Shown here in pieces: positions 57,269 to 64,000 of a stretch of 64,000 nucleotides of DNA (positions are counted from its first letter, which is position 1; every line of letters starts with the position of its first letter). The notes under the pieces are model-generated. The model had not been told where the DNA came from. It worked only from the letters and a program-made list of their open reading frames with translations, and ran no database searches. The DNA comes from Photobacterium halotolerans DSM 18316 (GTDB taxonomy: Bacteria; Pseudomonadota; Gammaproteobacteria; Enterobacterales; Vibrionaceae). The stretch is from the NCBI RefSeq assembly GCF_000425165.1, contig NZ_AULG01000024.1, positions 1 through 64,000 on the forward strand. Reading direction: 5' to 3'. Both the position numbers and the translations under genes were made by a program.

Positions 57269-58174
57269 ATGCTCAAAACCGCAACGAATCAATCTCAGGG
57301 GATGCTGCTGTTCAGGCTGAATTCCCGGCAACTATTTGCAATAGGCACATTGAAAGTAAAAGAAATCGTGCCCTTTACGCCATTGACAGCCATTCCGCAG
57401 TCCCACCCAACAGTGTTAGGTGCAGCCAGCCTGCGTGGCGATACACTGCCTGTCATCGACATGGCTAAAGCTATCGGTTACCCGGCGCTGACTCAGGAAG
57501 AACTAAAGAAATGCTACATTATTATTACTGATTGCCGACGCAAGCTGGTCGGTTTTCTGGTACGTGGCATCGATAAGATCACCGAATGTAACTGGCACAA
57601 TATTGATGCACCTCCGCCGTCCCTCGGCAGAAATATCTTTGTCACCGGCGTCACCAATATCGAGAATCAGCTCGTTCAGTTGCTTGATATCGAACTGTTA
57701 CTGTCTAAAGTCTTTCCTGACTCACCGGAAAGCCTGCACCCGGTATTAACGGATGTTCAGCGAGAAACGCTCAGACCACTGAAAATCCTTCTGGTGGATG
57801 ATTCGGCTGTTGCACGACGTCAGCTCTGTCAGGCAATGGACAGTGTCAGCATCCCCTATCACATCGCCACCACGGGTACAGATGCACTGAGAATGCTCAA
57901 TCAGGCGGCTGATGCAGGACAGCCATTTGAAATTCTTGTCAGCGACATTGAAATGCCTGGCTTAGATGGCTATGAATTGGCCTTTGAAGTGCAAAATAAT
58001 TCAAAACTCACAGGGACTTACATCATTCTTCATACCTCGCTTTCCAGTGAGATAAGTGTCTCTCAGGCGCATCAGGTCGGAGCCCATGAAGCACTGACTA
58101 AATTTGAGGCCAATGAGTTAATCCATGCCATGTTGCGAGGTGCGCACCAGCACCAGGAGAGCAAGGTTGGCTGA
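57269..58174 (+). CDS. cheV: Chemotaxis coupling protein CheV (CheW-REC)
   Basis: 301 residues. Residues 8-150 form a CheW-like coupling domain (MLLFRLNSRQLFAIGTLKVK, LRGDTLPVIDMAKAIGY, GVTNIENQLVQLLDIE). Residues 171-295 are a receiver domain with acidic Asp177-178, phospho-acceptor Asp226 in VSDIEMPGLDGYEL, Thr256 and Lys278. Links chemoreceptors to CheA and tunes them by phosphorylation. Stand-alone, not in a che operon, as common for the several CheV proteins of vibrios. Confidence 0.93.
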   Translation: MLKTATNQSQGMLLFRLNSRQLFAIGTLKVKEIVPFTPLTAIPQSHPTVLGAASLRGDTLPVIDMAKAIGYPALTQEELKKCYIIITDCRRKLVGFLVRGIDKITECNWHNIDAPPPSLGRNIFVTGVTNIENQLVQLLDIELLLSKVFPDSPESLHPVLTDVQRETLRPLKILLVDDSAVARRQLCQAMDSVSIPYHIATTGTDALRMLNQAADAGQPFEILVSDIEMPGLDGYELAFEVQNNSKLTGTYIILHTSLSSEISVSQAHQVGAHEALTKFEANELIHAMLRGAHQHQESKVG

Positions 58175-58291
58175 AGTTCAAAAAAATTACACCGTTTAGT
58201 CCGAACTAACAAAAAACTGACATTCACTGCGGCAGCTATGGCACAGTTGCCGCAACCAGTTTTCTCCAGCTACCAGTAACGGATTAACACC

Positions 58292-58597
58292 ATGTTCAAG
58301 CGCATTGTATTCAGTGCCATTATTCTAACCGCCTCCATCTCCGCTTTCGCCAATCCAGAACTTCTCTCTCCCGATGAAGCCAACCACGGGAATTTTCAAC
58401 TGATTGAAACCATTGAGATAAAAGGCGATATCGACGACAGCATAGCTCAGCTTATCGATAAATCGCTCGAAAATAAAAATGGGCAATACTATGCCATTGA
58501 TACAATCAGAGAAGATATCAGCCAGGAAACACTGACACTGGTCATCAAGCTCTACAACGAACCTGCAAGCATGATGAAAGACCAACTGGCAGCGTAA
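58292..58597 (+). CDS. Small secreted protein, possibly DUF1471-like
   Basis: 101 residues. Sec signal peptide MFKRIVFSAIILTASISAFA with cleavage before NPELL. The remaining 80 residues (FQLIETIEIKGDIDDSIAQL, SLENKNGQYYAIDTIREDIS, TLVIKLYNEP) show the beta-alpha-beta pattern seen in DUF1471 (YhcN/BhsA) stress proteins, but the match is loose. Periplasmic; function unknown. Confidence 0.7.
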   Translation: MFKRIVFSAIILTASISAFANPELLSPDEANHGNFQLIETIEIKGDIDDSIAQLIDKSLENKNGQYYAIDTIREDISQETLTLVIKLYNEPASMMKDQLAA

Positions 58598-58701
58598 ACT
58601 TCTGGTCAACAATGTGTTTCCACTGGTTTTTCCAATTCCTTTTGTTGGTGAAGCAGTAAAAGAGTAGTATGTGTGCCTCTGCAACTTCAAAGGCTTAATG
58701 T

Positions 58702-59376
58702 ATGAAATACCAGTGGATTCTGTTTGATGCTGACGAGACTCTTTTTCACTTTGACGCTTATCGTGGTCTTAAACTGATGTTTTCACGCTTTGAGGTCGAT
58801 TTCACGCCAGAGCATTTCTCCGAGTATCAGCGTGTCAATCAGCCTCTTTGGGTTGACTACCAAAACGGCGATATTGACGCAGAGCAGCTGAAGCATCAGC
58901 GTTTTGAATGCTGGGCGCAGCTGCTTGGTGTGACAACCGCAACCTTGAACAGCGCATTCCTCGAAGCAATGGCAGACACCTGCTCTCTGTTACCGGGCGC
59001 CGCCACTCTGCTTGAACGCCTCAATCCTCACGTAAAAATGGGCATCATCACCAACGGTTTTACTGAGTTGCAGGACATTCGCTTACAAAGAACCGGCGTG
59101 GAGCACTATTTTTCGTCTCTGATTATTTCGGAAAAAGTAGGCGCCGCCAAACCGTCCCCTGTCATCTTTGACTATGCGATCAATGCGATTGGCAACCCTG
59201 CCCCCAGTACAGTGTTAATGGTTGGAGACAACCCCCATTCAGATATTCTGGGCGGCATGAAGGCCGGAATGGATACTTGCTGGCTCAATCACCACGATGC
59301 ACAAACACCTGAGGGCATCAGGCCAAACTATACAGTGCGCCATTTGGATGAGCTGACTAACCTGCTATTCAGTTAA
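58702..59376 (+). CDS. yjjG: HAD pyrimidine 5'-nucleotidase YjjG
   Basis: 224 residues (E. coli YjjG 225). Motif I FDADETLFHFD (Asp9, Asp11), ITNGFTELQDIRLQRTGVEH (motif II Thr), KVGAAKPSPVIFDYAINAIG (motif III Lys), MVGDNPHSDILGGMKAGMDT (motif IV). The LFHFD and NGFTELQ patterns are YjjG-specific. Dephosphorylates dUMP, dTMP and other nucleotides and helps exclude damaged nucleotides. Confidence 0.92.
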   Translation: MKYQWILFDADETLFHFDAYRGLKLMFSRFEVDFTPEHFSEYQRVNQPLWVDYQNGDIDAEQLKHQRFECWAQLLGVTTATLNSAFLEAMADTCSLLPGAATLLERLNPHVKMGIITNGFTELQDIRLQRTGVEHYFSSLIISEKVGAAKPSPVIFDYAINAIGNPAPSTVLMVGDNPHSDILGGMKAGMDTCWLNHHDAQTPEGIRPNYTVRHLDELTNLLFS

Positions 59377-59437
59377 GTGTTGCGACGGCAGATAACGGCG
59401 GGAAATAACGGTGAAAGGGTTGTTGACTGTCTGAAAT

Positions 59438-59468
59438 AACAAAGCGCACCGGTGAGTGCGCTTTTCAT
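59438..59468. terminator. Terminator between yjjG and the small basic gene
   Basis: AAAGCGCAC-CGGTGA-GTGCGCTTTT, 9-bp stem; works in both directions. Confidence 0.8.
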
Positions 59469-59515
59469 GTCTGGCTACCCAAACTGGGGGGGCTATGTAG
59501 TCAAAAAAGCAGTAA

Positions 59516-59680
59516 TTATTCGTAGTCGAAATCGATGTACTCACCGCTGTCCTGACGCTGTCGCGTTGATCGGCGTTTTTTCTTCCGCGCCTGCTGATTG
59601 TAATCTAAAAAGTCATCGTTAAAGTCACTCTTAAATTTGGACTTAGACCCTTTGCGGAACTTCTCATCTAACTTTGCCAT
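59516..59680 (-). CDS. Small basic protein
   Basis: 54 residues from ATG 59678-59680 with AGGAAAC before it. Lys/Arg/Asp-rich and probably disordered: MAKLDEKFRKGSKSKFKSDF, NDDFLDYNQQARKKKRRSTR, then an acidic EYIDFDYE end. Not recognised. The strong RBS and charged, non-random composition support a gene; nucleic-acid or ribosome association is a guess. Confidence 0.6.
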   Translation of the reverse strand: MAKLDEKFRKGSKSKFKSDFNDDFLDYNQQARKKKRRSTRQRQDSGEYIDFDYE

Positions 59681-59955
59681 GCTTGTTTCCTGACACACAA
59701 CCAGATAAAAACATTGAGTATATTAGGTTGCCGTTATTGGCAAACCTCACCACTAAGCATAGGGTAACAATTCAGAAATACGCAAATGCTTAGTGTTACA
59801 GTCAGGTGGTCAGTTCTATCTCTGTACATAGCCAAAACAGTGATTAAGTGTACTGAACCAACCCCTTCAGCAGCGAGACTAATGCAAAGCCTGAATCCCT
59901 GTACAACAAGATATTTTAATCAAGACAATAAATTATTCTGCTCGATGAAATGCAC

Positions 59956-60816
59956 CTAGACGCGCTCACTTATTTCACTGAACGCAACATCCAGCAAGCC
60001 ATTCAGCAGCTCAACTTTTTCATTATCATCACGCCAGACTAAGTACAAAGACTGCTCCATAACAGGGGCATTATTAACCAGGTGCAGTTCACCGGACTCA
60101 ACACTATGTGCAATAACAGGTGAAGGCAAATAACCTACTCCGCCATTGTTTAATAAGTGCTCTAACGCCATCTTACTGGAGTGCGTATGTAAGATAGGTG
60201 TCTTCTGAAGCTCATTAATCCGGCTGTGATCAACGGCAAACCGCGTCCCCCAGTCCAAATAGATCAATGGAAAATCTTTGATGTCAGACATACCGCAATC
60301 GGGCTGATGGCAAACCAGTTGCAGTTGATAATCCCTGACTTTACTGACCATGAGATCGTCAATCTTTGGTGGCTCACTGGTGATAACCACATCCACACTT
60401 TTATTCAGAATTTGCTTAGCCTGAGCCTGACGGGGGACGGTTTCCAGGCGCAGTGCCAGTTCCGGAATCGCACCATAAATCCGACTGATCCAGTCAGACA
60501 GACCATCAAACTCCCACACCAGGGCGGAAGCGCCCAGTGTTATCTGATTATTCCTTGAGTCAGACAATGCCACATCCTGACGCGCTCTGCTCCATGTCTG
60601 CAAGATAGCTTCTGCATACGGCTGGAGACGCTCACCCGCCGCAGTCAGGTGAACATTGCCGCGTTGACGTGAAAATAAAGCGTTACCTAACTGGGATTCC
60701 AGCTGGCGTATCCGGAAACTGACCGCAGACTGAGTCAGATATAAGTTATCGGCAGCACGGCCAAAGTGACGTGTTTTCGTCACTTCTAGAAATGTTCTGA
60801 GTAGTTCGGTGTCCAC
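59956..60816 (-). CDS. hdfR: LysR-family regulator HdfR
   Basis: 286 residues. Begins MDTELLRTFLEVTKTRHFGR, then AADNLYLTQSAVSFRIRQLE, the HdfR winged-helix sequence, followed by an effector domain (LDWGTRFAVDH, GGVGYLPSPVI). In E. coli HdfR represses flhDC and lies next to and divergent from maoP (yifE), as here, which supports the name. Confidence 0.9.
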   Translation of the reverse strand: MDTELLRTFLEVTKTRHFGRAADNLYLTQSAVSFRIRQLESQLGNALFSRQRGNVHLTAAGERLQPYAEAILQTWSRARQDVALSDSRNNQITLGASALVWEFDGLSDWISRIYGAIPELALRLETVPRQAQAKQILNKSVDVVITSEPPKIDDLMVSKVRDYQLQLVCHQPDCGMSDIKDFPLIYLDWGTRFAVDHSRINELQKTPILHTHSSKMALEHLLNNGGVGYLPSPVIAHSVESGELHLVNNAPVMEQSLYLVWRDDNEKVELLNGLLDVAFSEISERV

Positions 60817-60992
60817 AAGTAAACCTACATAATGAAGAGTGGGACTCTGGGCATATATCCCCTTAGCGATAGTACACTGCCCCTCCCCCCATTATCATCA
60901 AAAAGTTTTATCGTTACGACGAAAAAGCTTTGATTTACAACTCGACAAACCTGAAAGAATATCTGCGAAAATCTCACATGGCAGGTGATCAG

Positions 60993-61346
60993 ATGAGAAA
61001 TGTAGGTAAATTTTACGACGATAAAAATTTCCCACGCGGCTTTAACCGCTCCGGTGTCTTCACTGTGGGTGAAGCCAGCATTTTGGAAAGTTATGGCAGA
61101 ACCATGCGTGGCATCCACGAAGGTTTACTCAAGCCTGAAACACCGGAAGAAGAGCAGTTTTTTGCTGAAATAACAGGACAACAGGAAATCTCTTCAGATT
61201 TTGCTAAGTGCTGGGTTAAGTACCTGAAACAAACTTCTACAAAAATACGTAGCTATACCTTGTGTAACTCACCTCGCAAATCATCAGCAAGCAGCTTTGA
61301 TGATGATAGCGATGATGGCGGTAGCGATGACGACATGGATTTTTAA
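60993..61346 (+). CDS. maoP: Ori macrodomain organisation protein MaoP
   Basis: 117 residues from ATG 60993, chosen because AGGTGAT lies just before it; the frame extends upstream to a TTG at 60930 and an ATG at 60978. FYDDKNFPRGFNRSGVFTVG, EASILESYGRTM and the closing acidic SFDDDSDDGGSDDDMDF match YifE/MaoP, which in E. coli acts with the maoS site in its upstream region to organise the Ori macrodomain. The divergent hdfR neighbour is conserved. maoS itself was not located. Confidence 0.85.
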   Translation: MRNVGKFYDDKNFPRGFNRSGVFTVGEASILESYGRTMRGIHEGLLKPETPEEEQFFAEITGQQEISSDFAKCWVKYLKQTSTKIRSYTLCNSPRKSSASSFDDDSDDGGSDDDMDF

Positions 61347-61382
61347 TTAATCCGTCATTTATCGCCATAGCAACATGCTTTA

Positions 61383-61424
61383 CCGAGCCATTCGCAACCC
61401 GCGCATGGCTCTTTTCTTTTTTGC
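61383..61424 (+). terminator. Terminator after maoP
   Basis: GAGCCAT-TCGCAACCCGCGC-ATGGCTCTTTTCTTTTTT: 7-bp stem with a long loop and strong T-run. Confidence 0.8.
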
Positions 61425-61457
61425 CTGATAAACCGGGCAATAAACTGGTTAATTGAA

Positions 61458-62486
61458 ATGAAAATTTGCTTCGTTATGTACCCATGGAGCAGAGTAGAGC
61501 CTGAAACAGACTCAACCCTGCGTTTGATCCATGAAGTTGCCAGTCGCGGCCATACTGTCGCTCTGACTACCCCCAGTAACCTGACTATGCGTGACAGCAT
61601 GGCAATCGCTTTTTGTCGGGTACTTAAAAAGTCGACAGTATCTAACAATGTGCCGAGCTTTTACCGCAAAGCAGAGTTCCGCAAAGCTGAACTGCCGCTG
61701 GCTGGATTCGACGCCATCATCATGCGTGCAAACCCGCCGCTGGATACCATGGCACTTAACTTCCTGGATTCAGTACGTGACGATACTTTCATTTTCAATG
61801 ACATCGACGGCCTGCGTGTTGCCAACAACAAGCTCTATACCGCATCTTTGCCGGACCCTAACCGCGAGTTCATTCCTGTCACACACGTGTCGAAAAACCG
61901 TGAATATCTTGAGCGCGTACTGGAAGAGAACCCCAATGACCGCATGATCATGAAGCCGCTGAACGGTTACGGCGGTAAAGGCGTTATTCTGGTTGAAAAA
62001 AGCGCCAAATCCAGCGTGCGCTCATTGCTGGACTTTTATATCGGCGACGATCACAACTATGTGATTTTGCAGGACTACATCGAAGGCGCAGAAAAAGGCG
62101 ATGTGCGTATCATGATGCTGAACGGTGAGCCTATTGGCGCGATGAAGCGTGTGCCGGCCAAAGATGACGTTCGCTCGAACATTCACGCCGGTGGCCAGGA
62201 AGTCAAGCACACCCTGACAAAACAGGAATTGCGCCTGTGCCGCCATATCGGCCCGAAACTGGTGCGTGACGGCCTTTATTTTGTGGGTCTGGATGTAATC
62301 AATGGCAAATTGGTTGAAGTCAATGTACTGAGTCCTGGTGGTATTACACGTATCAACCGCCTGAACCGCACCAAGCTTCAGCGTGAGGTGATTGATTTCG
62401 TTGAGAGTGTTGTCAAAGCCAAAGACATCAGCATCGCTCGCAAAAATAAATTCCGTCAGGTTATCGAAGATGCGTCAACTAACTGA
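61458..62486 (+). CDS. RimK/GshB-like ATP-grasp ligase
   Basis: 342 residues, cytosolic. N-terminal MKICFVMYPWSRVEPETDST preATP-grasp domain, then MIMKPLNGYGGKGVILVEKS (ATP-binding Lys and Gly-rich loop), ILQDYIEGAEKGDVRIMMLN, GAMKRVPAKDDVRSNIHAGG and VEVNVLSPGGI (metal-binding Asn), as in glutathione synthetase. Such enzymes form an amide or peptide bond by carboxyl activation with ATP. It is not the standard gshB in context: the partner gene overlaps its end by 17 bp and encodes an FGase-DUF1704 protein, so the two probably build or trim the same small peptide or modified protein. Confidence 0.85.
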   Translation: MKICFVMYPWSRVEPETDSTLRLIHEVASRGHTVALTTPSNLTMRDSMAIAFCRVLKKSTVSNNVPSFYRKAEFRKAELPLAGFDAIIMRANPPLDTMALNFLDSVRDDTFIFNDIDGLRVANNKLYTASLPDPNREFIPVTHVSKNREYLERVLEENPNDRMIMKPLNGYGGKGVILVEKSAKSSVRSLLDFYIGDDHNYVILQDYIEGAEKGDVRIMMLNGEPIGAMKRVPAKDDVRSNIHAGGQEVKHTLTKQELRLCRHIGPKLVRDGLYFVGLDVINGKLVEVNVLSPGGITRINRLNRTKLQREVIDFVESVVKAKDISIARKNKFRQVIEDASTN

Positions 62487-64000
62487 GCATGATGTGCTGT
62501 CCTTCATCCAGCAGCACATTCCTTTTGAAGGACAGCTGGCTGACGGGAGTGTCACCATTCGCATTACCGAGTACCAGCCGATTGTAGCAACAGCCATTCA
62601 TAACGGCAGTCGGCTGCGCCCTGAACTGGTGGCTAAATGCCACCTTTCAGAAGCGGAAAGGTACTATGAGGAAGATCCTTACACGGGTGATTTCATCACT
62701 TCCCTGCCGATTGTGCTGCAAGGTGAAGACTCTCGGTACGAATACGATCTTAACCGCAGTCCGGAAACCTGCATCTATCAGCAGGCCTGGGGAAAAGATG
62801 TGTGGCATGCCAAACTGACCGAGTCAGACAAGCAAGTTTCTCTGGCAAAGCATGCCTGTTATTACCGCATTTTTCGTGCACTGATCACGTCTCTTGAGCG
62901 CAAGTTCGGCTACTGTGTAATATATGACATGCACTCATATAATCACGAGCGCATATCGCAGCCATGTCCGACATTTAATTTGGGTACGGCGCAGATTGAT
63001 CGCAAAGCCTGGCAGGCCGAAATTAATAATCTCCTGACCCGGCTCGGGCAAATCCAACTGCCGAATCAGGCGGTCACTGCTGGTGAAAACCTTGTTTTTC
63101 AGGGTATGGGGTATCAGGCGACTTTTGTCCGCGATAATTTCTCCCGCACCCTGATCTTACCGATTGAGATCAAGAAGGTGTATATGAATGAAACCGGTGG
63201 TGAAAGTTATCCGTTAGTCATTGAACAGCTGAAAACTGAGTTGAAAGACACCCTGACCGGCCACGCTGCTTTTGTCATGCAAAACCGCATGCAGCAACCT
63301 GCCCGTCGGCGTCAGAACGCCCATGTGCTGGATTCAAAACTGCCAAAGGAAGTTGTTCTGCTGGACCGCCAGCTGTACAAATTTGCCCGTGGTCTGAATA
63401 CGCTCAGTTACATTAACCCGATCAACCTGAAACAGGAAAAGCGCCGGTTTTTACATAACCGCGATGTATATCATCCTCAGTTTACCTACCGTCAGTTGGA
63501 TCTGGATCCCTATAAGTTTCGCGAGCAATTATACCGGCTGCCGGTAGAAGACATTCGTGATGCGGGTATTCAGTCGATGTACCGCAAAGTCATCGATCAG
63601 CTGGCCGTTCGTATTGACCTGCTGACCAGTCTGGGCCGTGAGGAGTTTTTATACAACTCTCTGCGCTATTATGGCCGGCCAGATGAAAGCGATATCGCTA
63701 ACGCCAACTTCATTTTGCATGCCAGAGAATATGCAGAGCCTGAAAACGCGACCATCAGTGCAGAAGAAGCTGTCATTGCGTTCAATGAAGCCGCCGACGA
63801 TTACGGGTTCAGCTGCAAAGTTCAGGGCACAACCAAGCTGATCGCACGTGCCATGGTGAGTGGCCGTACCGTAAAAATCAACCTCAACAGCCGGTTTACT
63901 CCCTCTGATCTGTTTGCGCTGATTCATCACGAAATGGGCGTCCATATGGTGACCAGCGTCAACGCTGAAGCCCAGCCGCTCAAAGTATTGCAGCTCGGTT
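62470..64000 (+). CDS. N-formylglutamate amidohydrolase-like plus DUF1704 peptidase (QEGLA family), 3' end off window
   Basis: 510 codons are open to the edge from ATG 62470, 17 bp inside the preceding gene. Residues about 20-270 match the FGase fold: PIVATAIHNGSRLRPEL (His-x-Gly) and VIYDMHSYNHERIS (Asp-x-His-Ser). From about 290 the DUF1704 region begins, and near the edge FALIHHEMGVHMVTSVNAEA carries HExxxH, the zinc motif of the tyrosine carboxypeptidase family (eukaryotic MATCAP homologues). Annotated elsewhere as flavohaemoglobin expression-modulating QEGLA motif protein; the QEGLA part lies beyond the window. Substrate unknown. Confidence 0.85.
   Translation, partial: MRQLTEHDVLSFIQQHIPFEGQLADGSVTIRITEYQPIVATAIHNGSRLRPELVAKCHLSEAERYYEEDPYTGDFITSLPIVLQGEDSRYEYDLNRSPETCIYQQAWGKDVWHAKLTESDKQVSLAKHACYYRIFRALITSLERKFGYCVIYDMHSYNHERISQPCPTFNLGTAQIDRKAWQAEINNLLTRLGQIQLPNQAVTAGENLVFQGMGYQATFVRDNFSRTLILPIEIKKVYMNETGGESYPLVIEQLKTELKDTLTGHAAFVMQNRMQQPARRRQNAHVLDSKLPKEVVLLDRQLYKFARGLNTLSYINPINLKQEKRRFLHNRDVYHPQFTYRQLDLDPYKFREQLYRLPVEDIRDAGIQSMYRKVIDQLAVRIDLLTSLGREEFLYNSLRYYGRPDESDIANANFILHAREYAEPENATISAEEAVIAFNEAADDYGFSCKVQGTTKLIARAMVSGRTVKINLNSRFTPSDLFALIHHEMGVHMVTSVNAEAQPLKVLQLG

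Noticed and set aside
60930..60992. Extended start for maoP
   Set aside because: TTG 60930 and ATG 60978 lack a good RBS, while ATG 60993 has AGGTGAT in the correct place and fits the family length.

Overview
This window looks like a Vibrionaceae chromosome (Vibrio, Photobacterium or Grimontia type), quite possibly the secondary chromosome. This is inferred from the gene families present (MalT regulon with maltoporin, deaD, rnb, DUF3392, maoP/hdfR, CheV, GGDEF/EAL proteins, VCR-like integron attC sites); no rRNA or marker gene is present to fix the species. No tRNA, rRNA or CRISPR array was recognised. LAYOUT. (1) About 1-7700 is an accessory region. It holds an IS630-type transposase cut by the window edge; a 782-residue polymorphic toxin (LysM, S-type pyocin domain, HNH-type nuclease tip) whose stop overlaps an immunity-type gene, followed by a second, frameshifted copy of that gene; relics of IS66 and IS110 transposases; two gene cassettes with integron attC sites but no integrase; and three tandem 235-bp repeats with a base-pair-compensated hairpin. 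(2) About 7.8-18.2 kb starts the maltose/maltodextrin block: an RNA methyltransferase, then malP-malQ-glgB divergent from malT. (3) About 18.2-33.2 kb is mostly core metabolism and RNA handling: a cysteine hydrolase, a DOPA-dioxygenase-family protein, aspartoacylase, arfB, a DUF3392 membrane protein, a DUF4382 lipoprotein, a FabG-type reductase divergent from a LysR regulator, deaD, two diguanylate cyclases, rnb and a DUF1415 protein. (4) About 33.5-39.4 kb holds malEFG divergent from malK. (5) About 39.8-41.6 kb holds an E. coli-type zinc hemB and a PAS-AraC regulator. (6) About 41.8-46.7 kb is a decayed Rhs locus with a main tip and immunity gene, a displaced second tip with its own putative membrane immunity gene, and a further core fragment. 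(7) About 47.0-50.3 kb holds lamB and glgX. (8) From 50.4 kb to the end: Fur-box-fagA-like-fumC, an EAL protein, a HAD phosphatase, cytochrome b561 with YceI, a second-type trpS, cheV, yjjG, hdfR divergent from maoP, and an overlapping pair encoding a RimK/GshB-like ATP-grasp ligase and a large FGase-DUF1704 protein that runs off the right edge. HOW IT WORKS TOGETHER. LamB takes maltodextrins through the outer membrane, MalE-MalF-MalG-MalK imports them, MalP, MalQ, GlgX and GlgB break down or remodel the glucans, and MalT activates the set. GGGGATGAG/GGGAGGATG-type boxes lie in all three mal intergenic regions, and a shared 15-bp block sits at the same distance from a GTGATC element upstream of both malK and lamB. 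The toxin locus and the Rhs locus are two independent contact- or secretion-type competition systems, both showing recent rearrangement or decay.
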